In this document: positions 17,649 to 27,204 of the stretch, piece after piece
Layout: every line of letters starts with the position of its first letter
How positions within the stretch are numbered: position 1 is the first letter of the stretch
Assembly (NCBI RefSeq): GCF_026168515.1
Contig: NZ_CP093443.1
Span: forward strand, 124,001-188,000
Length of the DNA: 64,000 nt
Direction: 5' to 3'
DNA from: Brevibacterium spongiae
Lineage (GTDB): Bacteria > Actinomycetota > Actinomycetes > Actinomycetales > Brevibacteriaceae
Program-made: the position numbers and the translations under genes
Notes under the pieces: generated by a model
Database searches by the model: none
The model's input: only the letters and a program-made list of their open reading frames with translations
Told to the model about the DNA's origin: nothing

Positions 17649-19493
17649 TCAGTTCCGGAGATCATCAGAGTCTCCGAGGTCTGTGCTCTGTCGCTCAGAT
17701 TTCCTTGGATCGCTGATCTCGATAGGAACTCCGTGTTTGTCGACATAGTCATCTTCTGGGAGATAGTGGTTTTCATTGATGATCTTTTCTTCTCGTCTGA
17801 TCTGCGCGTTACGGCTGCGTAATCTGCGAACGAGATTGGCGAACATCAGTAGCAGCACGAACGTGAATGGGAAGGCGCCGATGATCGTTCCCGTCTGCAC
17901 CGTATCGACGACCGATGTCCCTCCGACGGTGAGAAGGACAACGGCTACGGTGCCGATGCTGAGCACGAGGACCACTCGGAACCAGGGGCCGGACTTCATC
18001 GGTGCTGTGACAAACTCGGCAAGCGCATAGGTCCCTGAGTCGAGACTTGTGACGTAGTAGGTGGCCACCAGGATCGTGGCAACCACGAGGAGAATTCCGC
18101 CGATCACAGGAACCATTTCGAGCATAGAGAAAAGTCCGGTTGACGTATCCCTGGCGACGTCGGACGAGATTGAGCCACCCGCTTGGTCGTCGTAGTAGAT
18201 GGCGGCACCGCCGAGGATGGCGACCCAGACCATGACAATGAGCGAAGGCACGATTGTGACTCCGAGGACGAACTCGCGAATCGAACGACCGCGAGAAATC
18301 CGCGCGATGAATCCAGCGACGAACGGGGAGAACGCGATAACCCAGCACCAGATGAAGACGGTCCACGAACCGTTCCACGCATCTTCCCAGCTGCCCAGCG
18401 GTGCCGCGGAGATCTGCGCTTCGGTCCAGAAACTCATCGGCACAAAGTTTCCGATGAAGGAACCGAAAGACTGAGTCATGGATGAGAGGATGAAGATCGT
18501 GGGCCCGAACACCAGAACGCCGACCATCAGAATGATGCTGAGGATTGAGTTGGCCTCGCTGACTCGTTTCATTCCTTTATTCACTCCGAGAAAGGCCGAG
18601 ACCATTGTCAACCCGCCGAGGACGGCGATGACAACGAGCCATAAGGTCGGTCCGCTGGGTAGACCAGTGAACGATGAGAGACCTGACGTGAACTGGAGTG
18701 CGGCGAATCCGAATGAGGTCGCAAGACCAAGAACCGTCGCGATGATTGCGAGCAGCTCCACAATGACTCCCGCAGTTCGGCGGGTCTTGAAGGGCAAGAT
18801 GTCAACGACAGCTTCACGAAAGGTCAGGGTTTTACCGAGGTTGTGGTGGGAATAGGCGAGGCAGAGTGCAACGAGACAGTACATGGCCCAGGCAGTGAGT
18901 CCCCAGTGGAAGTAGGTCCATACGATCCCGCCCTCGGCGAGGAAATCACCGGGAGGAATCACCGGACTGCCCTCGCGGAGAAGAATCGGCTCAGCGACGG
19001 ACCAGAAGATCAGTCCGATTCCCTGGCCGCAGGCAAACAGCATCGAATACCATGCAAACTTTCCATGTTCAGGACGAGCTTTGGGACCGCCGAGCCGAAC
19101 TGAGCCGACTCTGCTGAAAGCGACCCAGGCGCAGAGGATGACTGCGATGATCGAGTAGGCGACGAACAGCCAGGTGAATTTGGAGGTGACGAAAGTCCGG
19201 AGCGCATTGATGACTTCGGCCGATCCTTGTGGATTGACAGTGACGGCTATGACGACTGTGACAATGAGGATCGGCGGCAGCACCATGATGATGTTGCGGT
19301 CGAGGGCAGCCATCTTTGATCCACGAAATCGCGGAATGGAGACGAATCTCGGCTCCTTCTCCTGGTCTGTATTGTCAGCGGGAATCGCGTCGGCCTCTTG
19401 CTCCTCGGTTTGAGCAGCGACTTCGTTGTGATCGCCTGAATGCATTTCGGAATCTCCATCGTTTCCTGCGGTGGGTTTGTGGCCAGTGGTCAT
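17649..19493 (-). CDS. BCCT family transporter, probably for creatinine or creatine
   Basis: A 614-residue sodium- or proton-coupled transporter of the betaine/choline/carnitine family. An acidic cytoplasmic N terminus (about 1-60) precedes about twelve membrane helices. Family motifs include GQGIGLIFWSVAEP, FHWGLTAWAMYCLVALCLAY and the fingerprint helix WCWVIAFSPFVAGFIARISR followed by GRSIREFVLG. Start ATG follows GGAAGGA. Its pairing with creatininase and position opposite PucR and creatinase suggest that creatinine, creatine or another N-methylated compound is the substrate; family members usually carry quaternary amines, so this is inference. Confidence 0.88.
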   Translation of the reverse strand: MTTGHKPTAGNDGDSEMHSGDHNEVAAQTEEQEADAIPADNTDQEKEPRFVSIPRFRGSKMAALDRNIIMVLPPILIVTVVIAVTVNPQGSAEVINALRTFVTSKFTWLFVAYSIIAVILCAWVAFSRVGSVRLGGPKARPEHGKFAWYSMLFACGQGIGLIFWSVAEPILLREGSPVIPPGDFLAEGGIVWTYFHWGLTAWAMYCLVALCLAYSHHNLGKTLTFREAVVDILPFKTRRTAGVIVELLAIIATVLGLATSFGFAALQFTSGLSSFTGLPSGPTLWLVVIAVLGGLTMVSAFLGVNKGMKRVSEANSILSIILMVGVLVFGPTIFILSSMTQSFGSFIGNFVPMSFWTEAQISAAPLGSWEDAWNGSWTVFIWCWVIAFSPFVAGFIARISRGRSIREFVLGVTIVPSLIVMVWVAILGGAAIYYDDQAGGSISSDVARDTSTGLFSMLEMVPVIGGILLVVATILVATYYVTSLDSGTYALAEFVTAPMKSGPWFRVVLVLSIGTVAVVLLTVGGTSVVDTVQTGTIIGAFPFTFVLLLMFANLVRRLRSRNAQIRREEKIINENHYLPEDDYVDKHGVPIEISDPRKSERQSTDLGDSDDLRN

Positions 19494-19884
19494 GCCGAGT
19501 GTCCTTCCTTGAGCTGCGTCATTGCGCTTTCATCGGAGAAATCATCGTGATCGGCTGTGGTAACTCTGCTTTCCGCGTCCGAATTGGATACGGGATGCTT
19601 TCGCTCTTTGCGACTGGGTTGCCAGTGAATCCGCTGGAACTGCCGAAAGCTCTAGCCCGAATCTGATCAATGACGAGCTGTGGCGACGACCGAACTGCCA
19701 TTGGATTCTTCCCATCCTAGAGTTCCGTTTTTGTTGCGACAATGCTCGATCCGTCATGTGACTGAGGATTCGTATTGACAGAATGTAAAGTGAAAGAATT
19801 TCTTCGACATAGACTGTTCGAAGCATCGCAATAATCCGCGAGTCGAGAACTCGACAGTCGCGGAATTTCGGACGGAGTAGTCAC
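19494..19884. other. Divergent control region between BCCT and PucR genes
   Basis: A 391-base non-coding stretch, AT-richer than the flanks. A TTGACA at about 19775-19780 is followed by no clear -10 at the right distance. No strong palindrome or riboswitch was seen. It must hold the promoters of the transporter-creatininase unit and of the PucR gene. Confidence 0.5.
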
Positions 19885-21396
19885 ATGAATATCGCAGAGG
19901 TGCTCGCCCACCCGACGATGAAGGCCGCAGATCCAGTCGTTCGAGCTGGCGCCGAACTAGTGAACACGCGCGACATACGGTGGGTGCACTCGAGCGAGGT
20001 CCTCGACATCGGCCTGCTGTTGCGCGGCGGTGAACTCCTTCTGACCGGAGGAGAGGCACTGGCGTCCGCTCCCGACGAGAAGCAGAAGCAATATGTCAGG
20101 GAACTCGCAGCACGTGACGTGGCGGCCTTGGCGATCGAGACTTGCAGCGACCTCGACGGAATCCCTGCAAGCATCATCGAGACTGCCGAAACGGAAAACG
20201 TAATTCTCATTGAACTGCGAGCAGTTGTGCCGTTCGTCGTCATTGCCGAATCGATCAACAGCGCTTTTGTGAGCGACTCCGTGGCCATGTTGCAGAAGGC
20301 GGAGGAGCTTTCGCACACGATTGCTGTCGATCTCGCAGCCGGTGCCGAGCTCCGAGACATTCTCGGAGTCATCGCAGCCGAGCTCTCTGCGTCCGTATCG
20401 TTGCTAGTTCCCGGCACCTTTTCGCGCGATCTCGTTGACATCGCAGATCCCTCTTCCGCTGGCGAAGCCGTATCGGACCCAATCGAGGTAGAGATTCCCC
20501 TTCGCGGGATTGTTGCCGCTGCGCTTCAGATCGAGATAGCCGATCCCGGAGAAGAAGCATACGTACGCACGGTCGGAGAGCGAGTTGCAGATGTGCTCGG
20601 ACTTGCACTCCTGCAGCAACGTCCACCTTCGCTCAGTGATATTGCTGGAGTCCAACTGATCCGAGCGGTGGCGAACAACGAGCGTGGGGCCCCACTGGCA
20701 GATCTGTGCGCGTCGGCGGGCATTGAGCCGACAGCGCCGCTGGTGCTGATCGCTGCGCGGTCGACAGAGCCGAATAGGTTGAGGGGGAAATTCGAGCACA
20801 CGCTCGCTGGCCTGGTGCCCCGGTCAGTGTTCTACGCCACGCCGGGTGAACTGATTGGTCTTGTGGTTCTCTCCGATTCCGGTCGACGTGCGAAGAGACG
20901 CGAGTTGATCACTGAGCTTGAGCTCAGCCTCGTTGCCGGAGACGGGACCGTGTGCGTCGGTCCGCTCGTCTCGGGTGCGGCAGCGGGTTACCGCTCGCTC
21001 ACGCAGGCGGAGGCGGCGCTGAAAGTGGCACCTGTTACCGCGAATCGAGCAGTTGTGGTCGATTCTGATGACTACCTGGTCGACAGGATGCTCTCCGAGC
21101 ATCTGGGCATCGAGACCAAGCAGGAGCTGATGGATGAGCTGCTTCAGGAACTGATTGAGCACGATGCCAGACGCGGCACATCGCTGATGGACACGCTCGA
21201 AACTTGGCTGATAAGCGGTTGCAACACGACAGCATCGGCACGGGCCCTGTTCCTAGAGCGGCAGTCGATGCACAACAGGCTTCAGAAGACCTTCTCACTG
21301 ATCGGCGGTGACCCGCGCGGAACCGGAAGAGTCGGCAGTCTGTTTGTCGCGTTGCGTGTTTACAGGCAGGCGACGGGAACGCGTACCCGAAACTGA
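19885..21396 (+). CDS. PucR family transcriptional regulator
   Basis: A 503-residue regulator of the purine-catabolism (PucR) family. The N-terminal PucR domain (about 5-125) begins MNIAEVLAHPTMKAADPVV and contains LLLRGGELLLTGGEAL, typical of the family. A middle region (about 150-400) resembles the degenerate GGDEF-like part. The C-terminal helix-turn-helix is at about 440-500 (LMDTLETWLISGCNTTASAR, then QSMHNRLQKTFSLIG). Start ATG has GGAG seven bases upstream. It sits between the transporter-creatininase unit and creatinase, so it probably activates creatinine use. Confidence 0.9.
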   Translation: MNIAEVLAHPTMKAADPVVRAGAELVNTRDIRWVHSSEVLDIGLLLRGGELLLTGGEALASAPDEKQKQYVRELAARDVAALAIETCSDLDGIPASIIETAETENVILIELRAVVPFVVIAESINSAFVSDSVAMLQKAEELSHTIAVDLAAGAELRDILGVIAAELSASVSLLVPGTFSRDLVDIADPSSAGEAVSDPIEVEIPLRGIVAAALQIEIADPGEEAYVRTVGERVADVLGLALLQQRPPSLSDIAGVQLIRAVANNERGAPLADLCASAGIEPTAPLVLIAARSTEPNRLRGKFEHTLAGLVPRSVFYATPGELIGLVVLSDSGRRAKRRELITELELSLVAGDGTVCVGPLVSGAAAGYRSLTQAEAALKVAPVTANRAVVVDSDDYLVDRMLSEHLGIETKQELMDELLQELIEHDARRGTSLMDTLETWLISGCNTTASARALFLERQSMHNRLQKTFSLIGGDPRGTGRVGSLFVALRVYRQATGTRTRN

Positions 21397-21411
21397 CTTT
21401 TCGAATGTGTC

Positions 21412-21472
21412 TTGACGAGGGGCAGGCCTGTCACATAACTTAGGTGCAACATAGTTGTACTGAATGCAACAT
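21412..21472 (+). promoter_or_regulatory. Creatinase promoter with spaced TGCAACAT repeats
   Basis: TTGACG (21412-21417), 17 bases, ATAACT (21435-21440) form a good promoter. The expected start site falls in a cluster of repeats: TGCAACAT at 21445-21452 and again at 21465-21472 (20-base period), with GTTGTA (21454-21459) as an inverted half site between. The layout suggests repression or activator binding at +1 to +25. Confidence 0.65.
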
Positions 21473-21549
21473 GTGAAAGTGTCGTGATGCTGTCCGTGCG
21501 GGCCTTCTTATCGAAGGGTTGGTTCGGACGATTGATTCAAAGGAGAAAC

Positions 21550-22809
21550 ATGACTGTAAATGCGCCGACCTCACCCACCAACGTCGCCGAACTTGAGCGT
21601 CTCAAGGTCCTCCACAACGGATCCAAGACGCCCCTGACCTTCTCCGATGCGGAGATGGAGCGGAGGCTGACCGGGCTGCGCGCCATCATGGCCGATAAGG
21701 GCCTCGACGCCGTGGTCCTGACCTCGTATCACAACATCAAATACTATTCGGACTTCCTCTTCACCTACTTCGGTCGCTCCTATGCGATGGTCGTCACCGC
21801 AGATGACACCGTGACCATCACGGCGAACATCGATGCAGGAATGCCGTGGCGGACCAGCTACGGGGAGAACATCGTCTACACCGATTGGCGCCGTGACAAC
21901 TACTACTACGCGATCCAGGAGGGCCTGCGTCAGCGTGGCATCGGCAACCCGCGCCGCCTCGGTGTCGAAGACGACAACCTGCCCCTGGAGAATCGCAACA
22001 GGCTCCAGGACGCCTTCCCGGGAGCGGAGCTCGTCGACATCTCGCAGGAGTCGATGCGCCAGCGGATGATCAAGTCACCCGAGGAGATCGAGGTCATCAA
22101 GCACAGCGCTCGCATCGGCGACCTCGGCGGCGAGGCTATCAAGGCTGCCATCACCGAAGGCATCAGCGAATACGAACTCGCGCTCATCGGCACTGAGGCA
22201 ATGACTCATGAGATTGCAAAGACGTTCCCCGATCAGGAGATCCGTGACACCTGGGTGTGGTTCCAATCAGGTATCAACACCGATGGCGCGCACAACTGGG
22301 CGACGACACGACGGATCCGCAAGGGCGATATCCTCAGCCTCAACTGCTTCGCCATGCCGACCGGCTATTACACTGCGCTGGAGAGGACGCTGTTCTACGG
22401 CGAGCCGGATGAGCGGTCGTTGGAGCTGTGGAACGTCAACGTCGAAGTGCACAAGCGCGGCATCGAGCTCATCAAGCCAGGTGCTGTATGTAAGGACATC
22501 GCCGCCGAGCTCAACGAGATCTACATCGAGCACGGACTTCTGGCCAATCGCACCTTCGGATACGGACACTCCTTCGGGGTTCTCAGCCACTACTACGGCC
22601 GCGAGGCAGGTCTGGAGCTGCGCGAGGATATCGACACCGTCATCGAGCCGGGAATGGTGGTCTCGATGGAGCCGATGATCACGGTGTTGGAAGGTCAGCC
22701 GGGCGCTGGCGGGTATCGGGAGCACGACATCCTCGTCGTCGGCGAGGACGGCTCCGAGGACATCACGAAGTTCCCGTTCGGACCCGAACACAACATCATT
22801 CCCGCCTGA
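21550..22809 (+). CDS. creA: Creatinase (creatine amidinohydrolase)
   Basis: Hydrolyses creatine to sarcosine and urea. The protein is 419 residues with the pita-bread (aminopeptidase P-like) fold but without metal. It follows Pseudomonas creatinase closely: TSYHNIKYYSDFL, NIVYTDWRRDNYYYAIQ, TWVWFQSGINTDGAHN with the general-base histidine at 248, ALERTLF with Glu278, TFGYGHSFGVLSHYYGREAG and GMVVSMEPMI. The ATG at 21550 has AAAGGAG at 21539-21545 and is preferred over a start 66 bases upstream. A strong hairpin follows at 22872. Sarcosine made here is the substrate of the sox operon 4 kb downstream. Confidence 0.95.
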   Translation: MTVNAPTSPTNVAELERLKVLHNGSKTPLTFSDAEMERRLTGLRAIMADKGLDAVVLTSYHNIKYYSDFLFTYFGRSYAMVVTADDTVTITANIDAGMPWRTSYGENIVYTDWRRDNYYYAIQEGLRQRGIGNPRRLGVEDDNLPLENRNRLQDAFPGAELVDISQESMRQRMIKSPEEIEVIKHSARIGDLGGEAIKAAITEGISEYELALIGTEAMTHEIAKTFPDQEIRDTWVWFQSGINTDGAHNWATTRRIRKGDILSLNCFAMPTGYYTALERTLFYGEPDERSLELWNVNVEVHKRGIELIKPGAVCKDIAAELNEIYIEHGLLANRTFGYGHSFGVLSHYYGREAGLELREDIDTVIEPGMVVSMEPMITVLEGQPGAGGYREHDILVVGEDGSEDITKFPFGPEHNIIPA

Positions 22810-22871
22810 GTCTGTCAGAACGCCGGTTCCCACTGCCCGACGGTGGTCGGTGAGCTGGCGGTTCGGTGAGC

Positions 22872-22905
22872 GGGGAGAGCTGAGGACAAGACCTCAGCTC
22901 TCCCC
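22872..22905 (+). terminator. Hairpin terminator of the creatinase gene
   Basis: Perfect 14-bp inverted repeat GGGGAGAGCTGAGG (22872-22885) and its complement (22892-22905), loop of six bases. Confidence 0.88.
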
Positions 22906-22954
22906 ATCGCTGTGTCAGAAGGTCGACGTCGGCAAATGGGAATAGGGTGAGATT

Positions 22955-23653
22955 ATGCCTCGAACGAGCTCGAATTCTGATTCCATGAGTCGTGGTGCCT
23001 CGGTCATCGAGAACACCGTGTCGATCCTGCGCTGCTTCGCGCCGGACCGGCAGGAGCTCGGAGTCACCGAGATCGCCCCACGCGTGGGGCTGCACAAGAG
23101 CACGGTGTCGCGCATCCTTGCCTCGCTCGAGCAGGAAGGGATCGTCGAACAGGTGCCGTCCAAGCGGTACCGGCTCGGCCTCGGCATCATCGCGATCGCA
23201 GGACCGCTGCTGGCCGACCTCGATGTTCGGCGTGCCGCCTATCCGACTCTGCAGGCGCTGACGCGTGCCACTGCGGAGACGAGCGCGCTGATGGTCTGGA
23301 ACGGGGCGGAGGCGATCACCGTCGAGCAGATCCCGAGCCCGCAGCCAGTCAAGCACACGTCGATCCTGGGGTCACGATATCGGACGGAAGGCAGCGCCTC
23401 GGTGAAGGTCTTCCTCGAGGCCGAAGACGGTGAAGGACGAACCGATGGTGTCGCCTACGCCCTCAATGATGCGGAGACTTCGCCGAACGAGGTCGGCATT
23501 GCCGCCCCCGTGCGCGATCATCGCGGTGAAGTGGTCGCCGCTGTCCTCATTGCCGCCCCTAAGTTCCGCACCGACGCTGAACGGGTCGTCGAGCTCGGCG
23601 AACACTGCGTTCAGGCGGCCAGGCGGATTTCGCAGCGGCTCGGCGGTCGTTGA
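22955..23653 (+). CDS. IclR family transcriptional regulator
   Basis: A 232-residue regulator, a little short for the family (usually about 250). The winged helix is at about 15-75 (SVIENTVSILRCFAPDRQEL, then VGLHKSTVSRILASLEQEGI); the rest is the IclR effector domain (about 80-230). An internal ATG at residue 11 is an alternative start. It stands between creatinase and the YkvI-like permease, so it may govern creatine or sarcosine uptake; no operator could be assigned to it with confidence. It converges with the permease gene on a shared hairpin. Confidence 0.9.
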   Translation: MPRTSSNSDSMSRGASVIENTVSILRCFAPDRQELGVTEIAPRVGLHKSTVSRILASLEQEGIVEQVPSKRYRLGLGIIAIAGPLLADLDVRRAAYPTLQALTRATAETSALMVWNGAEAITVEQIPSPQPVKHTSILGSRYRTEGSASVKVFLEAEDGEGRTDGVAYALNDAETSPNEVGIAAPVRDHRGEVVAAVLIAAPKFRTDAERVVELGEHCVQAARRISQRLGGR

Positions 23654-23661
23654 GCGGTGGC

Positions 23662-23697
23662 GTCGCCTCGGGTGATCACTGGATCATCCGAGGCGAC
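23662..23697. terminator. Shared terminator between IclR and permease genes
   Basis: A 15-bp stem with one G-T wobble: GTCGCCTCGGGTGAT (23662-23676) against 23683-23697, six-base loop. It lies nine bases after the iclR stop and about 60 from the convergent permease stop. Confidence 0.82.
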
Positions 23698-23758
23698 GTT
23701 CTGGGGATCGGTACGGGTGGTCGATGTGTCGAGAGTGATCGGCCGCCTCGGTGCGGGG

Positions 23759-24877
23759 TCAGCTTTTCCGCTCTGCCGCGTGGCGGATCGTGCGGACGAC
23801 CATCAGCACCAGGAGGACGATGCCGACGTAGCCGTTGATGACGTAGACGATGTTGACCATCTGCGAGAACGGCAGGGCGAGGCCGATGATCGTCCCCAGC
23901 ACGGCGAGGCCGATCGTGACGTACTTGAACTTCTTCGTCTTGTCGTCGAAGAAGCGCGAGGACACCGTCCACAGCAGCGGAATGGCCGTCGTGTAGATTC
24001 CGGCGAGGATCATCACGGAGATGAGCGCCCCGATCCACGGTCCGAGGCTGCTGGCGAGGACGAGCATCGGGATCTCGACGTCGAAGACCTCGCCGATGTT
24101 GGCCAGCAGCCCGAGGCCGACGACCATGCAGGCCAGGGAGAAGGCAATGCCTCCGACGAAGCCGCCAGCCGTGGCCTCGCGCCGGTTCTTCACGGTCTTG
24201 CCGAGGGCGGCGAGGAACGCTGCGAGCCAGAGCATGCAGAATCCGACATAGGACAGCCCTGAGAGGAACCAGTTCGAGGACGCCTGAGTGACGTCGAGGC
24301 TCGGCAGGATATCGACTCCGGTGGAGACGCCTGCGGGGTCGCGCGTGATGCCGTAGACGCCGAGGGCGATCGCGACGACGACGATGACCGGGCCGATCTT
24401 GCCGATGACGTCGACGAGGCTCGTCAGCCCGAACCACACGGTGGCACAGACGACAGCGGCCAGGGCGATCCCGCCGATGAACTTCGACAGTTTGTAATGC
24501 TCCTCGAAGACCGCGCCGGCACCGGCGATCATCACGGTGAAGGAGAGGAAGACGAAGAGGATCGAGAAGTAGTCGAAGAACGTGCCGAGGTACTTTCCGC
24601 CGTAGTAGTAGAAGACGCGTGAGGGTTTCTCGAACTGCTCCCGCCTGCCCGTGAGGAAGAGCTCGACGGCGACATAGGAGATGAGCACGAGCACCAGAAG
24701 ACCGGTGCCGAAGACGCCCCAGAAACCGTAGGACGCGTAGTACTGGAGGATCTCTTGGCCGGTCGCGAAGCCCGAGCCGATGAGGAACGCGATGATCGCT
24801 CCGGCGTATGTGATGATCCGCAGGATGCTGGTCTTCTCGGTTGAAGCCAGATCAGCGGCGGTGGAGGTGTCAGTCAT
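23759..24877 (-). CDS. YkvI-like amino-acid permease (APC superfamily)
   Basis: A 372-residue membrane protein with about ten helices. The first helix carries GSGFATGQEILQYYASYG, the typical YkvI start resembling the unwound substrate helix of LeuT-fold transporters. The start at 24877 has AAGGA six bases upstream; an earlier ATG at 24952 is unlikely because it would run across the palindrome at 24932. Substrate is not known for the family. Sharing the TGATATATYA operator with the glyA-sox operon suggests sarcosine, glycine or a related amino acid. Confidence 0.82.
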   Translation of the reverse strand: MTDTSTAADLASTEKTSILRIITYAGAIIAFLIGSGFATGQEILQYYASYGFWGVFGTGLLVLVLISYVAVELFLTGRREQFEKPSRVFYYYGGKYLGTFFDYFSILFVFLSFTVMIAGAGAVFEEHYKLSKFIGGIALAAVVCATVWFGLTSLVDVIGKIGPVIVVVAIALGVYGITRDPAGVSTGVDILPSLDVTQASSNWFLSGLSYVGFCMLWLAAFLAALGKTVKNRREATAGGFVGGIAFSLACMVVGLGLLANIGEVFDVEIPMLVLASSLGPWIGALISVMILAGIYTTAIPLLWTVSSRFFDDKTKKFKYVTIGLAVLGTIIGLALPFSQMVNIVYVINGYVGIVLLVLMVVRTIRHAAERKS

Positions 24878-24931
24878 GGAAGTCCTTCGTCGTTGAGGGA
24901 ATGAGGTGGTCGACAGAGTCAGGTCGACAAC

Positions 24932-24941
24932 TGATATATCA
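24932..24941 (-). promoter_or_regulatory. TGATATATCA operator upstream of the permease
   Basis: Perfect ten-base palindrome, 55 bases upstream of the permease start. It is the same core as the site in front of glyA (25778) with the GntR gene between them, so it is probably bound by that GntR protein. Confidence 0.55.
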
Positions 24942-25037
24942 CATTCAAGCACGTTAGCGTGTGTTTGTGATCACGTCAACGGATGCCGAGGTCGGTACGG
25001 GGCGGAGTGGGCCCTCGGTGCCAGGTGGAGGGGCGCC

Positions 25038-25700
25038 TCAGCGCAAGGTGGAGCGGACGGTCTTGTCGAACTCGCGGACGTGCTCGGCGGCGCGGGCGGC
25101 CACGGTCTGTTCGTCGCCGTCGAGGATCGCCTCGAGCAGATCGATGTGCTCGCGGATGTGGGTGACGAGATCCGGGATCCCCGGGATGACGAGGCACCAG
25201 ATGCGGGTGGCCAGGTCGTCGAGGCGGATGAGCGTCTCCGACAGGTGCGGATTGTCCGCAGACCCGTAGATGAGTCGATGGACCTCGAGGTCGCGCTCCA
25301 TGAGCGTGCGCTGATCGTCGGTCGACTCGAGTGCCTTGAGGCCGGCGATCGCGGCCGAGAAATCCATGCGCCGCTCGGATGTGAGGCTGCGGGCCGCGCG
25401 ACGGGCGGCGATCGGCTCGAGAGCTTCCCTCATCTCCGAGATCGTCGACAGATCGGTGAGGTCGACATTGGTGGCGAAGGTTCCACGCCGCGGATAGGAC
25501 ACGACGAGGTGATCGCGCTCGAGGCGTTTGAGTGCCTCGCGGATCGGTGTGCGGCCGACCTCGAGTTCGGCGCTCAGGGCAGCCTCGTTGATCGGATCGC
25601 CCGGAGCGATGTCGAGCATGATGAGCCGGTGCCGCATGATCTCATAGGCGTGATTCGCCAGGGACGTCGTCGGTGACGTCGCGTCGGCGGATGCGCTCAT
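25038..25700 (-). CDS. GntR family (FadR/FCD-type) regulator
   Basis: A 220-residue repressor. The N-terminal winged helix (about 12-75) reads YEIMRHRLIMLDIAPGDPIN, then VGRTPIREALKRLERDHLV; the helical FCD ligand domain follows (about 85-215) with histidines that in relatives hold a metal. The ATG at 25700 has AGGAG seven bases upstream and is chosen over one at 25730. It lies between the permease and the divergent glyA-sox operon, and the repeated TGATATATYA site occurs on both sides, which makes it the likely local regulator of sarcosine use. Confidence 0.9.
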   Translation of the reverse strand: MSASADATSPTTSLANHAYEIMRHRLIMLDIAPGDPINEAALSAELEVGRTPIREALKRLERDHLVVSYPRRGTFATNVDLTDLSTISEMREALEPIAARRAARSLTSERRMDFSAAIAGLKALESTDDQRTLMERDLEVHRLIYGSADNPHLSETLIRLDDLATRIWCLVIPGIPDLVTHIREHIDLLEAILDGDEQTVAARAAEHVREFDKTVRSTLR

Positions 25701-25734
25701 GAGAAGACTCCTGGAAAACTCTGCTGACAATGTA

Positions 25735-25787
25735 TTGCGTCGACTGGATTTCTCTGCCTACACTACAGGAACGCATCTGATATATTA
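25735..25787 (+). promoter_or_regulatory. Promoter and operator of the glyA-sox operon
   Basis: TTGCGT (25735-25740), 18 bases, TACACT (25759-25764). The near-palindrome TGATATATTA follows at 25778-25787, just after the predicted start site, where a bound GntR dimer would block transcription. Confidence 0.55.
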
Positions 25788-25836
25788 GTTGCTGATCAGT
25801 TGAGGACAGCTGATTGCGACAGGTCAAAGGAGATCC

Positions 25837-27204
25837 ATGACAGAGCAACTCGCAAACCCCGCCGAAGCCGGCACGACCGAAGCCTTCCCCAGTCGCGAAC
25901 CCGTCGAGCTGAGCACCCCGATCGCCGAACTCGATCCATCGATCGCCGGCTTCATCGACGCCGAACTGGCCCGGCAGCGCGAGGGCCTGGAGATGATCGC
26001 CTCGGAGAACCACACCGCCTCGGCCGTCATGGAAGCTCAAGGGTCGGTGCTCACGAACAAGTACGCCGAGGGGTACCCAGGCCGCCGCTACTACGGCGGC
26101 TGCGAACACGTCGACGAGATCGAACGCATCGCCATCGACCGCGTCAAGGCCCTCTTCGGAGCCGCGTACGCGAACGTCCAGTCGCACTCCGGAGCCCAGG
26201 CCAACGCCTCGGTCATGCACGCCCTCATCCGTCCCGGGGACACCGTCCTCGGACTGAATCTCGCCCACGGCGGCCACCTCACCCACGGAATGAAGATCAA
26301 CTTCTCCGGCCGCCTCTACTCGATCGTCCCCTACGGCCTCGACGCCGAAACGGGACGCGTCGACATGGCCGAGGTCGAACGCCTCGCCCACGAGCACCAG
26401 CCGAAGCTCATCGTCGCCGGCTGGTCGGCCTACACCCGGCAGCTCGACTTCGCCGAGTTCCGTCGCATCGCCGACTCGGTCGGTGCCTACCTCATGGTCG
26501 ACATGGCCCACTTCGCCGGACTCGTCGCCGCCGGACTCCACCCCTCACCGGTCCCGCACGCCCACGTCGTGTCCTCGACGACGCACAAGACCCTCGGCGG
26601 CCCCCGAGGCGGCATCATCCTCACCAATGACGCGGACATCGCGAAGAAGATCAACTCCGCCGTGTTCCCCGGACAGCAGGGCGGACCCCTCGAACACGTC
26701 ATCGCCGGCAAGGCCGTGGCCTTCGGGCTCGCCGCCACCGACACCTTCGTCGACAAGCAGAAGCGGACCCTGGCCGGGGCCGGCGAACTCGCCCGCCGCC
26801 TGACCGAAGCCGATGTCGCCGAACGCGGAATCTCCGTCCTCACCGGCGGCACCGACGTCCACCTCGTCCTCGTCGATCTGCGCAACTCGACCCTCGACGG
26901 AGCCCAGGCCGAAGATCTGCTCGCCCAGATCGGCATCACCGTCAACCGCAACGCCGTCCCCGACGACCCCAGGCCGCCGATGGTCACCTCCGGTCTGCGG
27001 ATCGGCACACCGGCGCTCGCCAGCCGCGGATTCGGCAGCGAAGCATTCGCCGAGGCGGCCGACATCATCGCCGAAGTGCTCAAGGCCGGCACGGACGAGA
27101 ACGGCGCGAACCCGGAGACCATCGCCGAACTGAGCGCACGCGTCACCCGACTCGCGAACGACCACCCCCTGTACCCCACCCTCACCGAGATCGGAGCACG
27201 CTGA
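25837..27204 (+). CDS. glyA: Serine hydroxymethyltransferase
   Basis: PLP enzyme joining glycine and 5,10-methylene-THF to serine, 455 residues. Motifs: [40 protein letters not shown], the PLP lysine in [14 protein letters not shown], and [18 protein letters not shown]. About 20 extra residues precede the usual start. It is the first gene of the operon glyA-soxBDAG-sdaA-purU and shares one base with soxB (TGATG). Here it uses both products of sarcosine oxidase, glycine and methylene-THF, to make serine. It is probably a dedicated copy, with a housekeeping glyA elsewhere. Confidence 0.97.
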   Translation: MTEQLANPAEAGTTEAFPSREPVELSTPIAELDPSIAGFIDAELARQREGLEMIASENHTASAVMEAQGSVLTNKYAEGYPGRRYYGGCEHVDEIERIAIDRVKALFGAAYANVQSHSGAQANASVMHALIRPGDTVLGLNLAHGGHLTHGMKINFSGRLYSIVPYGLDAETGRVDMAEVERLAHEHQPKLIVAGWSAYTRQLDFAEFRRIADSVGAYLMVDMAHFAGLVAAGLHPSPVPHAHVVSSTTHKTLGGPRGGIILTNDADIAKKINSAVFPGQQGGPLEHVIAGKAVAFGLAATDTFVDKQKRTLAGAGELARRLTEADVAERGISVLTGGTDVHLVLVDLRNSTLDGAQAEDLLAQIGITVNRNAVPDDPRPPMVTSGLRIGTPALASRGFGSEAFAEAADIIAEVLKAGTDENGANPETIAELSARVTRLANDHPLYPTLTEIGAR

